From positions 57,501 to 121,500 of the forward strand of contig JAFLCU010000002.1 in NCBI GenBank assembly GCA_017303355.1: a stretch of 64,000 bases of DNA, in the 5' to 3' direction. The notes beneath the pieces are model-generated. The model was given only the letters and a program-made list of their open reading frames with translations, searched no databases and was not told the DNA's origin. Source of the stretch: Caulobacterales bacterium (lineage in GTDB: Bacteria > Pseudomonadota > Alphaproteobacteria > Caulobacterales > Aquidulcibacteraceae). This document shows positions 26,110 through 35,700 of the stretch, one piece after another. Both the position numbers and the translations under genes were made by a program. Each line of letters starts with the position of its first letter. The stretch's first letter is position 1.

Positions 26110-26944
26110 GAAAAGCGCATACATTCTCGACCAAGAGAAGCGCGCCGCCGAGCACAATGCCTCGATGGCGAAGATGGAGGCGGCTGTACGCGCCACGCAG
26201 GCGCTGACGCCAGCTGAGCTTCCGCCCGAATGGATGATGAACACGATCGGCAGCCACGCCGCCGCGCATTTCAAGAACACCGCATGCTGGACGTTCACGG
26301 AGCTCGTACGCCGGGGCCGCCTCAGTAGCGCATCGCGCGTTGTCGATATCGGCAGCGGCTGCGGGCGCATGGCCTTGCCATTCTCGTATCTGATCGAGGA
26401 TGGCGAATATTACGGCACGGACGTTTTCCGCGAAGGCGTCGATTGGTGCACGCAGAACATTTCGCCCCGCAACCCGGCGTTCAAGTTCTGCTTCCAGGAC
26501 GTGGCGAAGAATTATTATTTCAAGGACGCAGCCGGCGAAGGCAACAAGATGGGTTTGCCGTTCGTCAAAGATAGTTCGATCGATTTTGTGTTCGCCATCT
26601 CGGTCTTTACGCACCTGATCGAGTACGACGCCGTGCAATATCTGCGCGAGATCGCCCGCGTGCTCGATAAGGACGGAATCGCCTATCTCACGACCTTCAA
26701 CATCGACCGCTTCTTCTTCGAGTACGTACGCAATACGGGCAAGCACGTTGCGGTGCGTGAGGTTTCGCCCGGCCATTATCAGGCGTATGCTGGTCAGGAT
26801 TTTTTTGGCGGCTACACGCCGGAGCGATGGCGTAAGCTCGTTGAAGATGCGGGCATGGAGATCATCGGCTATGATCCTGGCGCCTGGGCGAACAAGCCCG
26901 GGTCGTTGCATTTTCAGGACGTATCCCTGATCGCCAAGAAATAG
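26099..26944 (+). CDS. Class I SAM-dependent methyltransferase
   Basis: A 281-residue methyltransferase. VVDIGSGCGRMALPFSYLIE (about residue 81) is motif I. YYGTDVFREGVDWC supplies the acidic ribose-binding loop and SSIDFVFAISVFTHLIEYDA with LREIARVLDKDGIAYLTTFN gives motifs post-I to III of the Methyltransf_11/25 group. The N-terminus is helical (EKSAYILDQEKRAAEHNASM). The ATG overlaps the preceding gene by 11 bases. It looks like one of a pair of modifying enzymes for a surface glycan; O- or N-methylation cannot be told apart. Confidence 0.85.
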   Translation: MSFEKSAYILDQEKRAAEHNASMAKMEAAVRATQALTPAELPPEWMMNTIGSHAAAHFKNTACWTFTELVRRGRLSSASRVVDIGSGCGRMALPFSYLIEDGEYYGTDVFREGVDWCTQNISPRNPAFKFCFQDVAKNYYFKDAAGEGNKMGLPFVKDSSIDFVFAISVFTHLIEYDAVQYLREIARVLDKDGIAYLTTFNIDRFFFEYVRNTGKHVAVREVSPGHYQAYAGQDFFGGYTPERWRKLVEDAGMEIIGYDPGAWANKPGSLHFQDVSLIAKK

Positions 26945-26958
26945 GAAGTGACGGATCA

Positions 26959-27702
26959 TTGACGGAAGCCGCGTGGCAAACGCTGGCGGAATTGTTCGAA
27001 TTTCCGCCCGACCAGGCAGAGTATCTCATCAATTACTCGCCAAGATTCTCGTACGTCTTCGTCGAGAATCCCAAGGCCGGCTGCTCTACGATCAAGCGCA
27101 CGCTCCAATCCATGGAAGCCGAAGGTCGCGGCGTTCAATTGCCGGAGAACGTACACGACAAAGCCAATTCGCCGCTGCAATCGCCTGGGGAGGCCGAGCT
27201 TAGCGCCCGCGAGCTGTTGCGCGCGGCCGATCTGTTTCGCTTCTGTTATGTGCGCAACCCGTTTACGCGGGTGCTCTCGGCCTATCTCGACAAGATCGTC
27301 GAGAATGAATGGGAGCGTGATCGCCTGGCGCCGACGCTGGGTCTATCGCCGGAGCACATTTGCAGCCTCAAAGTGTTCTTGGAGGCTGTCGCGGAGCAGT
27401 CGAACTGGATGCGCGACATCCATTGGCGAACGCAGACAAGTCTGCTCCGGCCGGATGAAATCCCTTACGATTTTGTAGGACGCTTCGAATCGATCGGCGC
27501 AAGCCTGCGGCGCGTGGTGACGCGCGTCTCACCCACCGCATTTGGCGGCGAGAGCGAGCGCGTGGCGTTTCACGCCACAAACGCCGCCCGCAAAGTCGCG
27601 CACTTTATCGGCGCGGAGGAGGCTGCACTCGTTCGCGAGATTTTCGCCGATGACTTCCAGAATTTCGGATACTCGCACGACCCGCACTTCGCGACTGTTT
27701 AA
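26959..27702 (+). CDS. Sulfotransferase family 2 (PAPS-dependent), likely glycan sulfotransferase
   Basis: A 247-residue protein. YVFVENPKAGCSTIKRTLQ (about residue 31) is the 5'-phosphosulfate loop of Sulfotransfer_2 proteins and FRFCYVRNPFTRVLSAYLD (about 93) is the 3'-phosphate-binding motif with the conserved RNPFxRxLSAY. Both are strongly matched. Start is TTG at 26959, about ten bases after AGGAAG. The family transfers sulfate from PAPS to carbohydrate hydroxyls, so the local glycan is probably sulfated. It is 14 bases after the methyltransferase and converges with the large fusion gene, overlapping by four bases. Confidence 0.85.
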   Translation: MTEAAWQTLAELFEFPPDQAEYLINYSPRFSYVFVENPKAGCSTIKRTLQSMEAEGRGVQLPENVHDKANSPLQSPGEAELSARELLRAADLFRFCYVRNPFTRVLSAYLDKIVENEWERDRLAPTLGLSPEHICSLKVFLEAVAEQSNWMRDIHWRTQTSLLRPDEIPYDFVGRFESIGASLRRVVTRVSPTAFGGESERVAFHATNAARKVAHFIGAEEAALVREIFADDFQNFGYSHDPHFATV

Positions 27703-30700
27703 GCCCGTCCATCCATGGCGGCGGAGATTTCCCCGGTGCTGAAGCGCGCGCGCAAGCCGAACTGCTCAATCAATGTCTCAAGATAGGCGCACGCGCGCGG
27801 TGCGATATCGTCCGATGGCGCAAACTCGCGTGCGACATAAGCCTGCATGCGCGCAATCTCCGCCAATTCGGCGAGCCCGAAGCGGGATATGGTGACGCTC
27901 GCGTCGTGGCGGCGGTGATTGTTCAACGCGGTCGGCGTGAAGGCGAGGGCGCCGTGCCGCAGTGCGTTGACGTAAACGCACCAATCGCCAGCGACACGGT
28001 AGCCGCTAATCTCGGTCTCGTGAGAGCGTAGCGCGTTCAGCAAGGCCGCGCGGCGAAACACGACGGCGCTGGCGTTGGGAATTGTGTTCTTGATCGATAA
28101 GCCGTCGCGGACCTCCGTAGGCCCGTCACCGACAAACGCGCGTTTCCATTTGTGCGCGGCGACGTCATGCACATAGTCGAGATAGTCCGGCGCAAGGAGG
28201 TGCCCGTCGCTGCTCACCTGCCGCGATTGCGTCATTGAGAGAACGACGTCACGCCGCTGAAAAGCGGTGGTTGTTGCTTCAAGGAAGTGCGGATCGGCCC
28301 AATCGTCGGCCTCCGCGATCCAGATGACATCGCCTTGCGCCATCTCCGCGCCTCTGCGCCACTGGGCGAAGACGCTGCCGGAATTTTTGGCATTGCGGAC
28401 GATCCGCCAATTGATCGGCGCGCGCGCAAGCACGCGCTCGGCCACGGCGACGCTGTCATCCGTGGAGGCGTCGTCGAGAAATATGATCTCGCGCGGCGCC
28501 AGCGTTTGCGCGAGGATGCTCTCCAGGCGCTGTTCGAGATGATGCGCGTAATTGTAATTTGGCACGACGACGGAAACGCGCGGCGTCTGGACGTTCAGCA
28601 GATCAAGCAAGCCGCCAGCGTAAGTGGAGAAGCCGAACCGCTCGTGCATCAGCGCGCTGCCGGCGGCGCCGGCGGCGGCGATCTGTGTGGCGTCATCCAG
28701 CCACGCCTCGGCCGCCGTCATGAACGTCGCCGCCTCGGCGTCCGCGATCGCCTGGACACAGCCGTGCTCGGAGAGAGACTCGATGCCGCCCGTGCCGCGC
28801 ACCATGATCACCGGCGTGCGCGCCGCGAGCGCTTCGAGTGCGGTCGAAGGAAACGGGTCCTCGCGGGAGGTGAGGGCGTAAATATCCGCGGCCGCGAAAT
28901 AGTCCGATGTGTCTTCCGCAAAGCCGGGAAAATGCAAATTCTCGCCGCGCTGATGCTCGAGATCGGGTGACCGTTTGCCGACCCATACAAAGTGCAAATC
29001 CGGCCATTGTCGGGCGGCCGCCTTCGCCCACGCCGCGAAAATATCGACGCCCTTGCGGGCATCGCCATAGCCAACGCCCAGCGCAATGCGTGCATCCGCG
29101 GGCAAGCGCAACCGTTTTACAAGGCGCGTGCGCGCCTCTCTCTTGGCGTCGTCGTCGCGCAGAACGCCTGCTTTGTATAATCCCTGCGGCAGTACATGCG
29201 CATTGCGCCAAGCCGCGATTTGCAGCGCCTCGCGCACGCGATCGCGCACCGCATCGGCGGGAAATACCAATGTTTCGCATAGCTGATCCATCGCGCGCAG
29301 GTCGTCGTGCAAATGCATATCGGCCAGAATCTGCGGCATCTCGTGCACGAGACCGATCATGCGCACGTTGAGTTGTGCGAGTACTGGCGCGAGCCAGCCG
29401 GACGCCGCGCTGTTGACGATCGCATGGCGAAAGCCGCGTTCTGTCAGCGCGCCAAGCGCTGTCTCCACGCTGGCATCCGAAGCCTCGCGGTCCAAAATGG
29501 TAAGCGGGCCCTCGCGTTCAAAATCGGCCGCCAATGCGCCAGGGCCGCCGCCGCTCACACACGCCACTTCAAAGCCAAATTGCCGTTTCAGCGTACGCGC
29601 CAGATTGAGCGCGATGTATTGCGCGCCGTGCTTATGCAGATCATGCGTGACGATGATGATCTTGCGTTGCGCATCGGCGTCGAGCGCCTGGCGTGTTGCT
29701 TCGAGCCACGCATAGCCATGACGTGCATCAGGCTCGAGATAGGCGCCCTCGGCCCATTCGTTCCAGGCGTTGATAAAAACGAGCCGTTCATCCGGTGTCG
29801 TCGCTTGCTGCGCCGTCGCTTGCACGGCCTCCGATAGCCATGCCTTGTACGCCGAAGGCGCTGTGTTCACGAAAACGGCGCCGACATTTGGCCGGCGCGG
29901 GGTGTTATCCCATTGCGGCGTCACGCCGCGAAACAATCGGTATTTCGGCGTCGCGCGCTTGCGCGTGCGCGAGGGTAGGCGCCGCCAATCATAGATCATC
30001 AGATCCGCGCCATCGGCCATGTCAGCGACGAGCTTTGGCTCGGGGCGTAGGCCGAGATTGTTCGGTGGAAATTCCACTGCGGCGTCGAAGCCGTAATGCT
30101 TGGGATCGTCTTTTTCGAACGATTGCGTGTACGCGAGATAGATTTCGCCAATACCGTTCGTGCGCAGCCAGGTGCGCCAGCGGTCCGCCGTTTCGCGCGC
30201 GTTGGGCAGCAGCGCGGGGCGATACACTAGCAAGAGCGGCCGCCCGTCGATGCGGATATAGTTCGGGTTTGCGAAATATTGGCTCACATGGGCGATGAAC
30301 GCGACGTCGTCTTCGGCTGAGTGCGCCTGCGCGATCAGAATTTCACGATCCTTGCCGTCCCAGCGACGCGTCCAGTTCTCGTTGGCCCAGCACAGGCAGA
30401 ACGGAAAACCGATGCTGCTGTTCTGGTGGAAATTCTGGATCGGCGTCTCAAGCAGGCGTTTGCCGGCGAACCAGTAGAAGTAAAAACAGAAGCCGCTGAC
30501 GCCATGCAGCTTCGCCAGCTCCGCTTGGCGGTGCATCACATCGGGATCAGCGGCCAGATCGTAATACCCCAGTTCGCCCGGCATGCGCGGCTGATCGTGG
30601 CTGGCGAAGCGCGGTTGCGCCGCGCGCACTTTTGTCCATTCGGTGAAGCCTTCGCCCCACCACGCGTCATTCTCCGGGATCGGGTGAAACTGCGGCAGAT

Positions 30701-30992
30701 AAAAAGCGATGGCGCGCGCGATCGTCTCGCGCGGCGGCGCGGTGGCGACCAGCGGCACGTACCCATCGAGGCTCGCGTCGATCGCGGGCGCGGCCAGGTC
30801 ATCGACGATGTCGTGCTCGGCTTGCCAGCGTTTGAACACATCGCTCCAGCCGAACAATTTCGGCGCCGTGGCGAACAATCGCGCCGCCAGCCGCCCGCGC
30901 TGCTGCGGACTGAGCGGCAGAGCCCGCCAAGCCGCGCGCGCGAGGCCTGTGAAGGCGCGTTTGGCGCTCTCCTGAAAGGTCACTCGTTGCAT
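27699..30992 (-). CDS. Giant glycan enzyme: GH99-like (WbsX) + GT4 + GT2 fusion
   Basis: A 1097-residue, three-domain protein. About 95-435 is a GH99-like (WbsX) domain: AIAFYLPQFHPIPENDAWWG, EGFTEWTKVRAAQPRF, GFCFYFYWFAGKRLLE and FINAWNEWAEGAYLEPD. About 445-795 is a GT4-like domain with IIIVTHDLHKHGAQYIALNL, ALGVGYGDARKGVDIFAAWA and the E-x7-E region REDPFPSTALEALAA. About 804-1000 is GT2: VSVVVPNYNYAHHLEQRLES, FLDDASTDDS, IWIAEADDWADPHF (DxD). The ATG at 30992 is used; TTG at 30998 is possible. It is a likely multi-step polysaccharide synthase or remodelling protein. The next gene on the right is the ABC exporter on the other strand. Confidence 0.85.
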   Translation of the reverse strand: MQRVTFQESAKRAFTGLARAAWRALPLSPQQRGRLAARLFATAPKLFGWSDVFKRWQAEHDIVDDLAAPAIDASLDGYVPLVATAPPRETIARAIAFYLPQFHPIPENDAWWGEGFTEWTKVRAAQPRFASHDQPRMPGELGYYDLAADPDVMHRQAELAKLHGVSGFCFYFYWFAGKRLLETPIQNFHQNSSIGFPFCLCWANENWTRRWDGKDREILIAQAHSAEDDVAFIAHVSQYFANPNYIRIDGRPLLLVYRPALLPNARETADRWRTWLRTNGIGEIYLAYTQSFEKDDPKHYGFDAAVEFPPNNLGLRPEPKLVADMADGADLMIYDWRRLPSRTRKRATPKYRLFRGVTPQWDNTPRRPNVGAVFVNTAPSAYKAWLSEAVQATAQQATTPDERLVFINAWNEWAEGAYLEPDARHGYAWLEATRQALDADAQRKIIIVTHDLHKHGAQYIALNLARTLKRQFGFEVACVSGGGPGALAADFEREGPLTILDREASDASVETALGALTERGFRHAIVNSAASGWLAPVLAQLNVRMIGLVHEMPQILADMHLHDDLRAMDQLCETLVFPADAVRDRVREALQIAAWRNAHVLPQGLYKAGVLRDDDAKREARTRLVKRLRLPADARIALGVGYGDARKGVDIFAAWAKAAARQWPDLHFVWVGKRSPDLEHQRGENLHFPGFAEDTSDYFAAADIYALTSREDPFPSTALEALAARTPVIMVRGTGGIESLSEHGCVQAIADAEAATFMTAAEAWLDDATQIAAAGAAGSALMHERFGFSTYAGGLLDLLNVQTPRVSVVVPNYNYAHHLEQRLESILAQTLAPREIIFLDDASTDDSVAVAERVLARAPINWRIVRNAKNSGSVFAQWRRGAEMAQGDVIWIAEADDWADPHFLEATTTAFQRRDVVLSMTQSRQVSSDGHLLAPDYLDYVHDVAAHKWKRAFVGDGPTEVRDGLSIKNTIPNASAVVFRRAALLNALRSHETEISGYRVAGDWCVYVNALRHGALAFTPTALNNHRRHDASVTISRFGLAELAEIARMQAYVAREFAPSDDIAPRACAYLETLIEQFGLRARFSTGEISAAMDGRA

Positions 30993-31175
30993 CGGCAAAC
31001 TGGGTGGCTGCTCCGGGCGGTTCGAGACAGGGCATAGCCTGACCGGCGTTTTCTATTCAACGCGCGGCGCTGAAAATGCCGGTCGCGCCCGGTGTGAGCG
31101 CGGCGCTCGACCAAGGCGGGCAAAAGAGACTATTTAGAGCCGCACGCGCCGCGCGCGGGCGCTTGGGGGCTTTGC

Positions 31176-31955
31176 ATGCTGTCCGCCATCGGAGATCTGG
31201 GCAATGGCGTGCTCCAGTGGCGCACCAGCTACAAGCTGGGCGTCCAGGACATCGACCTGCGCTATCGCCGCTCGGTTTTGGGGCCGTTTTGGATCAGCGC
31301 GTCGCTGGTGGCGACCGTGCTGGCGCTGGCGTTCGTGTTTGGCGAGGTGTTCCGTCAGGACTTTGTCGATTACGTCATCTTCCTGGGCGCGGGCCTCTTG
31401 GCGTGGCAACTCATCCTGGCGCTGGTCAATGAGGGCTGCGGCTCTATCGCCGAGCATTCCGCCTTCCTGCAAAATTTGCGCATGCCGCTCAGTGTGATCG
31501 CGGGGCGGATCGTGTTTCGCAACGCCATCGTGTTTGTGCACAATCTGATCGCCATCGTCGGCGTGTTCTTTCTGTTCGGCGCGCACCTGACCTGGACGGC
31601 ACTCTGGGTGTTTCCGGCGGCGCTGATGATCTTGGCGATCGGCTATTTCCTGATCCTAGTGCTCGGGCCGATCTGCGCGCGGTTTCGCGACATCCCGCTC
31701 GTCGTGCAAAGCGCCATGCAAGTGATCTTCTTCATGACGCCGATCTTCTGGCAGCCGAGCGCGATGGCGCACCGCCCGATGCTGACGCTGGCGAACCCCA
31801 TCTATCATTGGATCGAGCTGGTGCGCGCGCCGTTGCTCGGCCACGAAGCGACATGGCTGAACTGGCAGGTCGCGTTCTGGTCCTGCGGCGTGGCGTGCCT
31901 GTTGGCGATCATCACGCTGAGCGTGACGCGCAAGCGTCTCAGCCTGTGGCTTTGA
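31176..31955 (+). CDS. ABC-2 polysaccharide exporter permease (Wzm type)
   Basis: A 259-residue membrane protein with six predicted spans. The N-terminal cytoplasmic segment YKLGVQDIDLRYRRSVLGPF is the conserved pre-membrane motif of RfbA/KpsM/Wzm permeases, and IFFMTPIFWQPSAM near residue 190 is the equally conserved re-entrant region. It pairs with the ATP-binding protein starting 10 bases downstream to move lipid-linked polysaccharide across the inner membrane. Like O-antigen Wzm it has no extra domains. It begins in a gap of about 180 bases from the start of the GH99-like fusion. Confidence 0.92.
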   Translation: MLSAIGDLGNGVLQWRTSYKLGVQDIDLRYRRSVLGPFWISASLVATVLALAFVFGEVFRQDFVDYVIFLGAGLLAWQLILALVNEGCGSIAEHSAFLQNLRMPLSVIAGRIVFRNAIVFVHNLIAIVGVFFLFGAHLTWTALWVFPAALMILAIGYFLILVLGPICARFRDIPLVVQSAMQVIFFMTPIFWQPSAMAHRPMLTLANPIYHWIELVRAPLLGHEATWLNWQVAFWSCGVACLLAIITLSVTRKRLSLWL

Positions 31956-31965
31956 GGGGCGAGCG

Positions 31966-32748
31966 ATGGCGTCTGTTCGTCTCAAGGATGTGAGCTTCTG
32001 GTATCCGGTGTACGATGTCACCGGTCGCTCACTAAAGATTTCTCTGATGCGCCAGTTCGGGCGCAATGCCGAGAAGCAATCAGGCTTCGTCGAGGTTCAG
32101 GCGCTCTCCGGCGTGTCGCTTGAATTGAAGGAGGGCGATCGCATCGGCCTGATCGGGCGCAATGGCGCGGGCAAATCCACGCTGCTGAAGATGTTGGCCG
32201 GCCTCATCCACGCACAGCAGGGCGAGGTGAAAATCCAGGGCCGCGTCGTGCCTTTGATTTCACGTGGCCTCGGCATCCATCCCGAACTCAGTGGTTTCCA
32301 GAACATCGATGTGCCGATGCGCCTGCTTGGCGCCACGGAGGCCGAGATCCGCCGCGCCAAGCAAGACGTGCCGGAATGGTCCGGGCTCGGCGATTTCATC
32401 CATCTGCCGGTGCGTACCTATTCGGACGGCATGCGCGCGCGCCTGCTGTTCGCGATCTGCACGGCGGTGCGCGGCGATATTCTCGTGATGGATGAGTGGC
32501 TGAGCGCGGGCGACGCCGAGTTCGTCAACAAGGCGCAGGCGCGCCTCAATGAGGTGCTGAACGAAGCCCGCATCGTCGTGCTCGCCAGCCACTCGATCGA
32601 GATCATCCGCAAGATGTGCAATCTCGTCTGCTGGATCGAGCGCGGGCAGGTGGTGATGGTCGGCGCGCCGGATATCGTTCTGCCGGCCTACCTCAAGGGC
32701 GCTGAGCAGCCCCTTGAGGTCGCCGACACACGTGTGGTTTCGACCTGA
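31966..32748 (+). CDS. ABC polysaccharide exporter ATPase (Wzt type)
   Basis: A 260-residue ATPase. Walker A GRNGAGKST (about residue 62), the unusual signature TYSDGMRARL in place of LSGGQ as in KpsT/Wzt/TagH proteins, Walker B ILVMDEWLSAGD and the switch LASHSIEIIRKM are all present. The N-terminal WYPVYDVTGRSLKISLMRQF is also typical. It lacks the C-terminal carbohydrate-binding domain that long Wzt proteins use to recognise a terminal modification, so chain-length control may differ. It is coupled to the permease and converges with the RTX protease gene. Confidence 0.92.
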   Translation: MASVRLKDVSFWYPVYDVTGRSLKISLMRQFGRNAEKQSGFVEVQALSGVSLELKEGDRIGLIGRNGAGKSTLLKMLAGLIHAQQGEVKIQGRVVPLISRGLGIHPELSGFQNIDVPMRLLGATEAEIRRAKQDVPEWSGLGDFIHLPVRTYSDGMRARLLFAICTAVRGDILVMDEWLSAGDAEFVNKAQARLNEVLNEARIVVLASHSIEIIRKMCNLVCWIERGQVVMVGAPDIVLPAYLKGAEQPLEVADTRVVST

Positions 32749-32759
32749 ACGACGCCAGC

Positions 32760-35700
32760 TTACGAGCCCGGGATAATGAAATCCGAGTTCGCCAGCGAAA
32801 GGCCGGTCAAGAGCTGCGCGAACTGCACGGCAGCGCCCGCGCCGTCGCCGTCCGCATCGAAGAACAACGCGCCCGTCGTGCTGTTGTAGATGATGCGATG
32901 CGCGGCGTCCGAAGCCGCCGTGCCGACCACGAACGCCGCCGCCGAGAGTGTGCCCGCAGCCAAGCCGAACGCGGCGCTATCGAGCCAGATGCTGTCATCG
33001 ACGACCGAGAAATCGCTGATCGTGTCGATGTCTGCGCCTGGGGTGGAGACGAAGATGAACGCATCGACGCCCGCGCCGCCGTTCAGCGTGTCGGCGCCGT
33101 CGCCGCCGGTCAGCTGGTCGTCGCCATTGCCGCCATTCAGGATGTCGGCGCCGCCGCGGCCAAACAATTGATCCGCGCCGCCTTGGCCGTGCAGCGTGTT
33201 GGCCGAGGCATTGCCATAGAGGAAATCGGCGTGGCCCGAGCCCGACAGGTTCTCGATGCTGATGAGCGTGTCGCCCGCCGCATCGCCGCCGGAATAGACG
33301 CCGCTTTGCAGATCGACGCTGACCGCCGCGACGGAAGCGCCATAGGCCGCCGTATCGCTGCCATCGCCGCCATCGATCACGTCGCCGCCCGCGCCACCAT
33401 CGAGCCAATCGTTTTGATTGCCGCCGTAAATGGTGTCGGCGCCTTCGCGGCCCTGGATAAAGTCCGCGCCGTTTTGGCCAAACAAAGTGTTGGCGTTAGC
33501 GTTACCGAACAATTGGTCCGCGTGGCCCGAGCCCGAAAGATTCTCGATGCTGATCAGCGTATCGCCAGTCGCGTCGCCGCCGGAGAAGGCGCCACTCTGC
33601 AGATCGACGCTGACCGCGGCGAGCGATGCGCCGAACGCGGCTGTATCCACGCCGTCGCCGCCATCGATGACGTCAGCGCCCGTGCCGCCATCGAGCCAAT
33701 CGTTCTGATTGCCGCCATAGATGGTGTCAGCGCCGTCGCGGCCCTGAATGAAGTCCGCGCCGGCTTGGCCCCATAGCGTGTTCGCCGCGCTATTGCCGAA
33801 CAATTGATCGGCATGGCCCGAGCCGGAAAGGTTCTCGATGCTGACGAACGTGTCGCCGGCGGCGTCGCCGCCCGACGCCGCGCCGCTTTGCAGATCGACG
33901 TTCACTGCGGCGATCGACGCGCCGAACGCGGCTGTATCGGTGCCCGCGCCGCCATCGATGAGGTCGCCGCCGGCGCCGCCGTCGAGCCAGTCATTCTGGT
34001 TGCCGCCATAGACGCTGTCCGCGCCGCCGCGGCCTTGGATGAAGTCCGCGCCGTTTTGGCCGAACAAGGCGTTCGCGTTGCCGTCGCCGAAAATGTTGTC
34101 GGCATGGGCGGAACCTGAAACGCCTTCGATGTTTGTCAGCGTGTCGCCCGCGGCGTCGCCGCCAGAGAAGGTTCCGGCCTGCAGATCGAGAATGACCGCG
34201 CTCGTCGATGCGCCGAAAGCGGCGACGTCCACGCCGTTGCCGCCGTCGATCGTGTCACCACCGGCGCCGCCGTCGAGCCAATCATTGTCATCGCCGCCAT
34301 TGATCGTGTCGGCGCCTGCATTGCCCTGAATGAAATCAGCCCCGGCGAGGCCCGAAAGCGTGTTGTTGCCGGAATTGCCGATCAGCGTGTTGGCTGACGC
34401 GTTGCCGGTCCCGTCATTGTTGCCGGAACCGATGAGCGTCAGGTTTTCTACGTTCGCCCCGAGCGTAAACGTCACGCTCGATTGGACGATGTCGACGCCC
34501 TCGTTGCTAAGTTCGATGGCGGAATCGCTTACATTATCGACGATATAAGTATCATCGCCCGCGCCGCCGCGCATGGTGTCATTGGCCGCGCCGCCGTCGA
34601 GACGGTTGGCGGCGCCATTCCCGTAAATTGTGTCCGAACCAGTGCCGCCGATCGCGTTCTCGATCGTCACGCCGCGCGCGATTGAAATATTGAAAGTCGC
34701 GGGGAACGCGATGTTGCCGCCCGGCCCTGCTGTACTGAAGGATTCCTCACGCAGGTCGATCGTGCTGTTGGTGGAATAGCCCGACAGATCGAGTGTGTCG
34801 TTGCCGCCGCCGTCCCACACGGCAAACAGCGCGCCCTGAGTAGCAAGCGTAAGTGAGTATTGTGGCACGCCAGTGTTGGAGTTGAATCCATAAATGGTGT
34901 CGTCAGTGCGTGTCGCGAGGTTGGCGCCATACAAGCGCTGAATGGCGGCGATATCGTACATTTGAGCCAACGAAGCATAGCCCGGAACATTGCCGCCGGT
35001 GTTCGTGCTGCCGAAATAGCTCATGACCGTGAACATGCGCGTGTCGCCATAATAGTCGACACTGTCTGGATAGGTCGGATCGCCGTCTCCAGCGTTGTAG
35101 TCGCCGGGGTGGCTCAAGCCGAGGGCGTGGCCAATCTCGTGCAGCAAGACTTGCTGACCATATTCGCCGATCACTGGGTTGGCGTTGTAGCTCAGGGAAT
35201 TGTTTACCCAAACATCGCCTTGAACGCTGTTGCTTGCCGTGTTTCCGGTCGTTGGCAGATAGGCGAATGCCGCCGCCGCATCTTCACCCGTGCTGTAATT
35301 GCCAAAAAGGACCGAGGCGTTGTCCGAATAGCCTGTGCCGCCAACCCGGACGAAAGTGATGTTCGCCACCGCAGCCCATGCCGCGAGCGCGGCTTCGGTC
35401 GCCGCGATTTGCGCGGCGCTGAACGTGGAGAACCCACTTACGTCGCCCGGCATGCCCGCCGATGTCGCGCGAAAGGCGTAGGTGACTACCGTTGAAACGC
35501 CGAAGGACGAAGCCCAGCTCGCGCCCGAGCGCGTAATCTGGATGGCGGTCTCCTCCCATGAGTAATAGGGCAGGCCATTGTCGGTGAAGGTGGTCGGAGA
35601 GGTGCTGCCGGTATCGATCGCATCCGTCGCGAGCGTGTAGCCGCCGGTGGAGCCGATATCATAGCCGCGCGCGACGACGTAATAATCGCCGGTCGTTGTC

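Noticed and set aside
33160-34330. The regular repeats as a CRISPR array
   Set aside because: Units are 291 bp, in frame, and code for calcium-binding repeats. No spacer structure is present.
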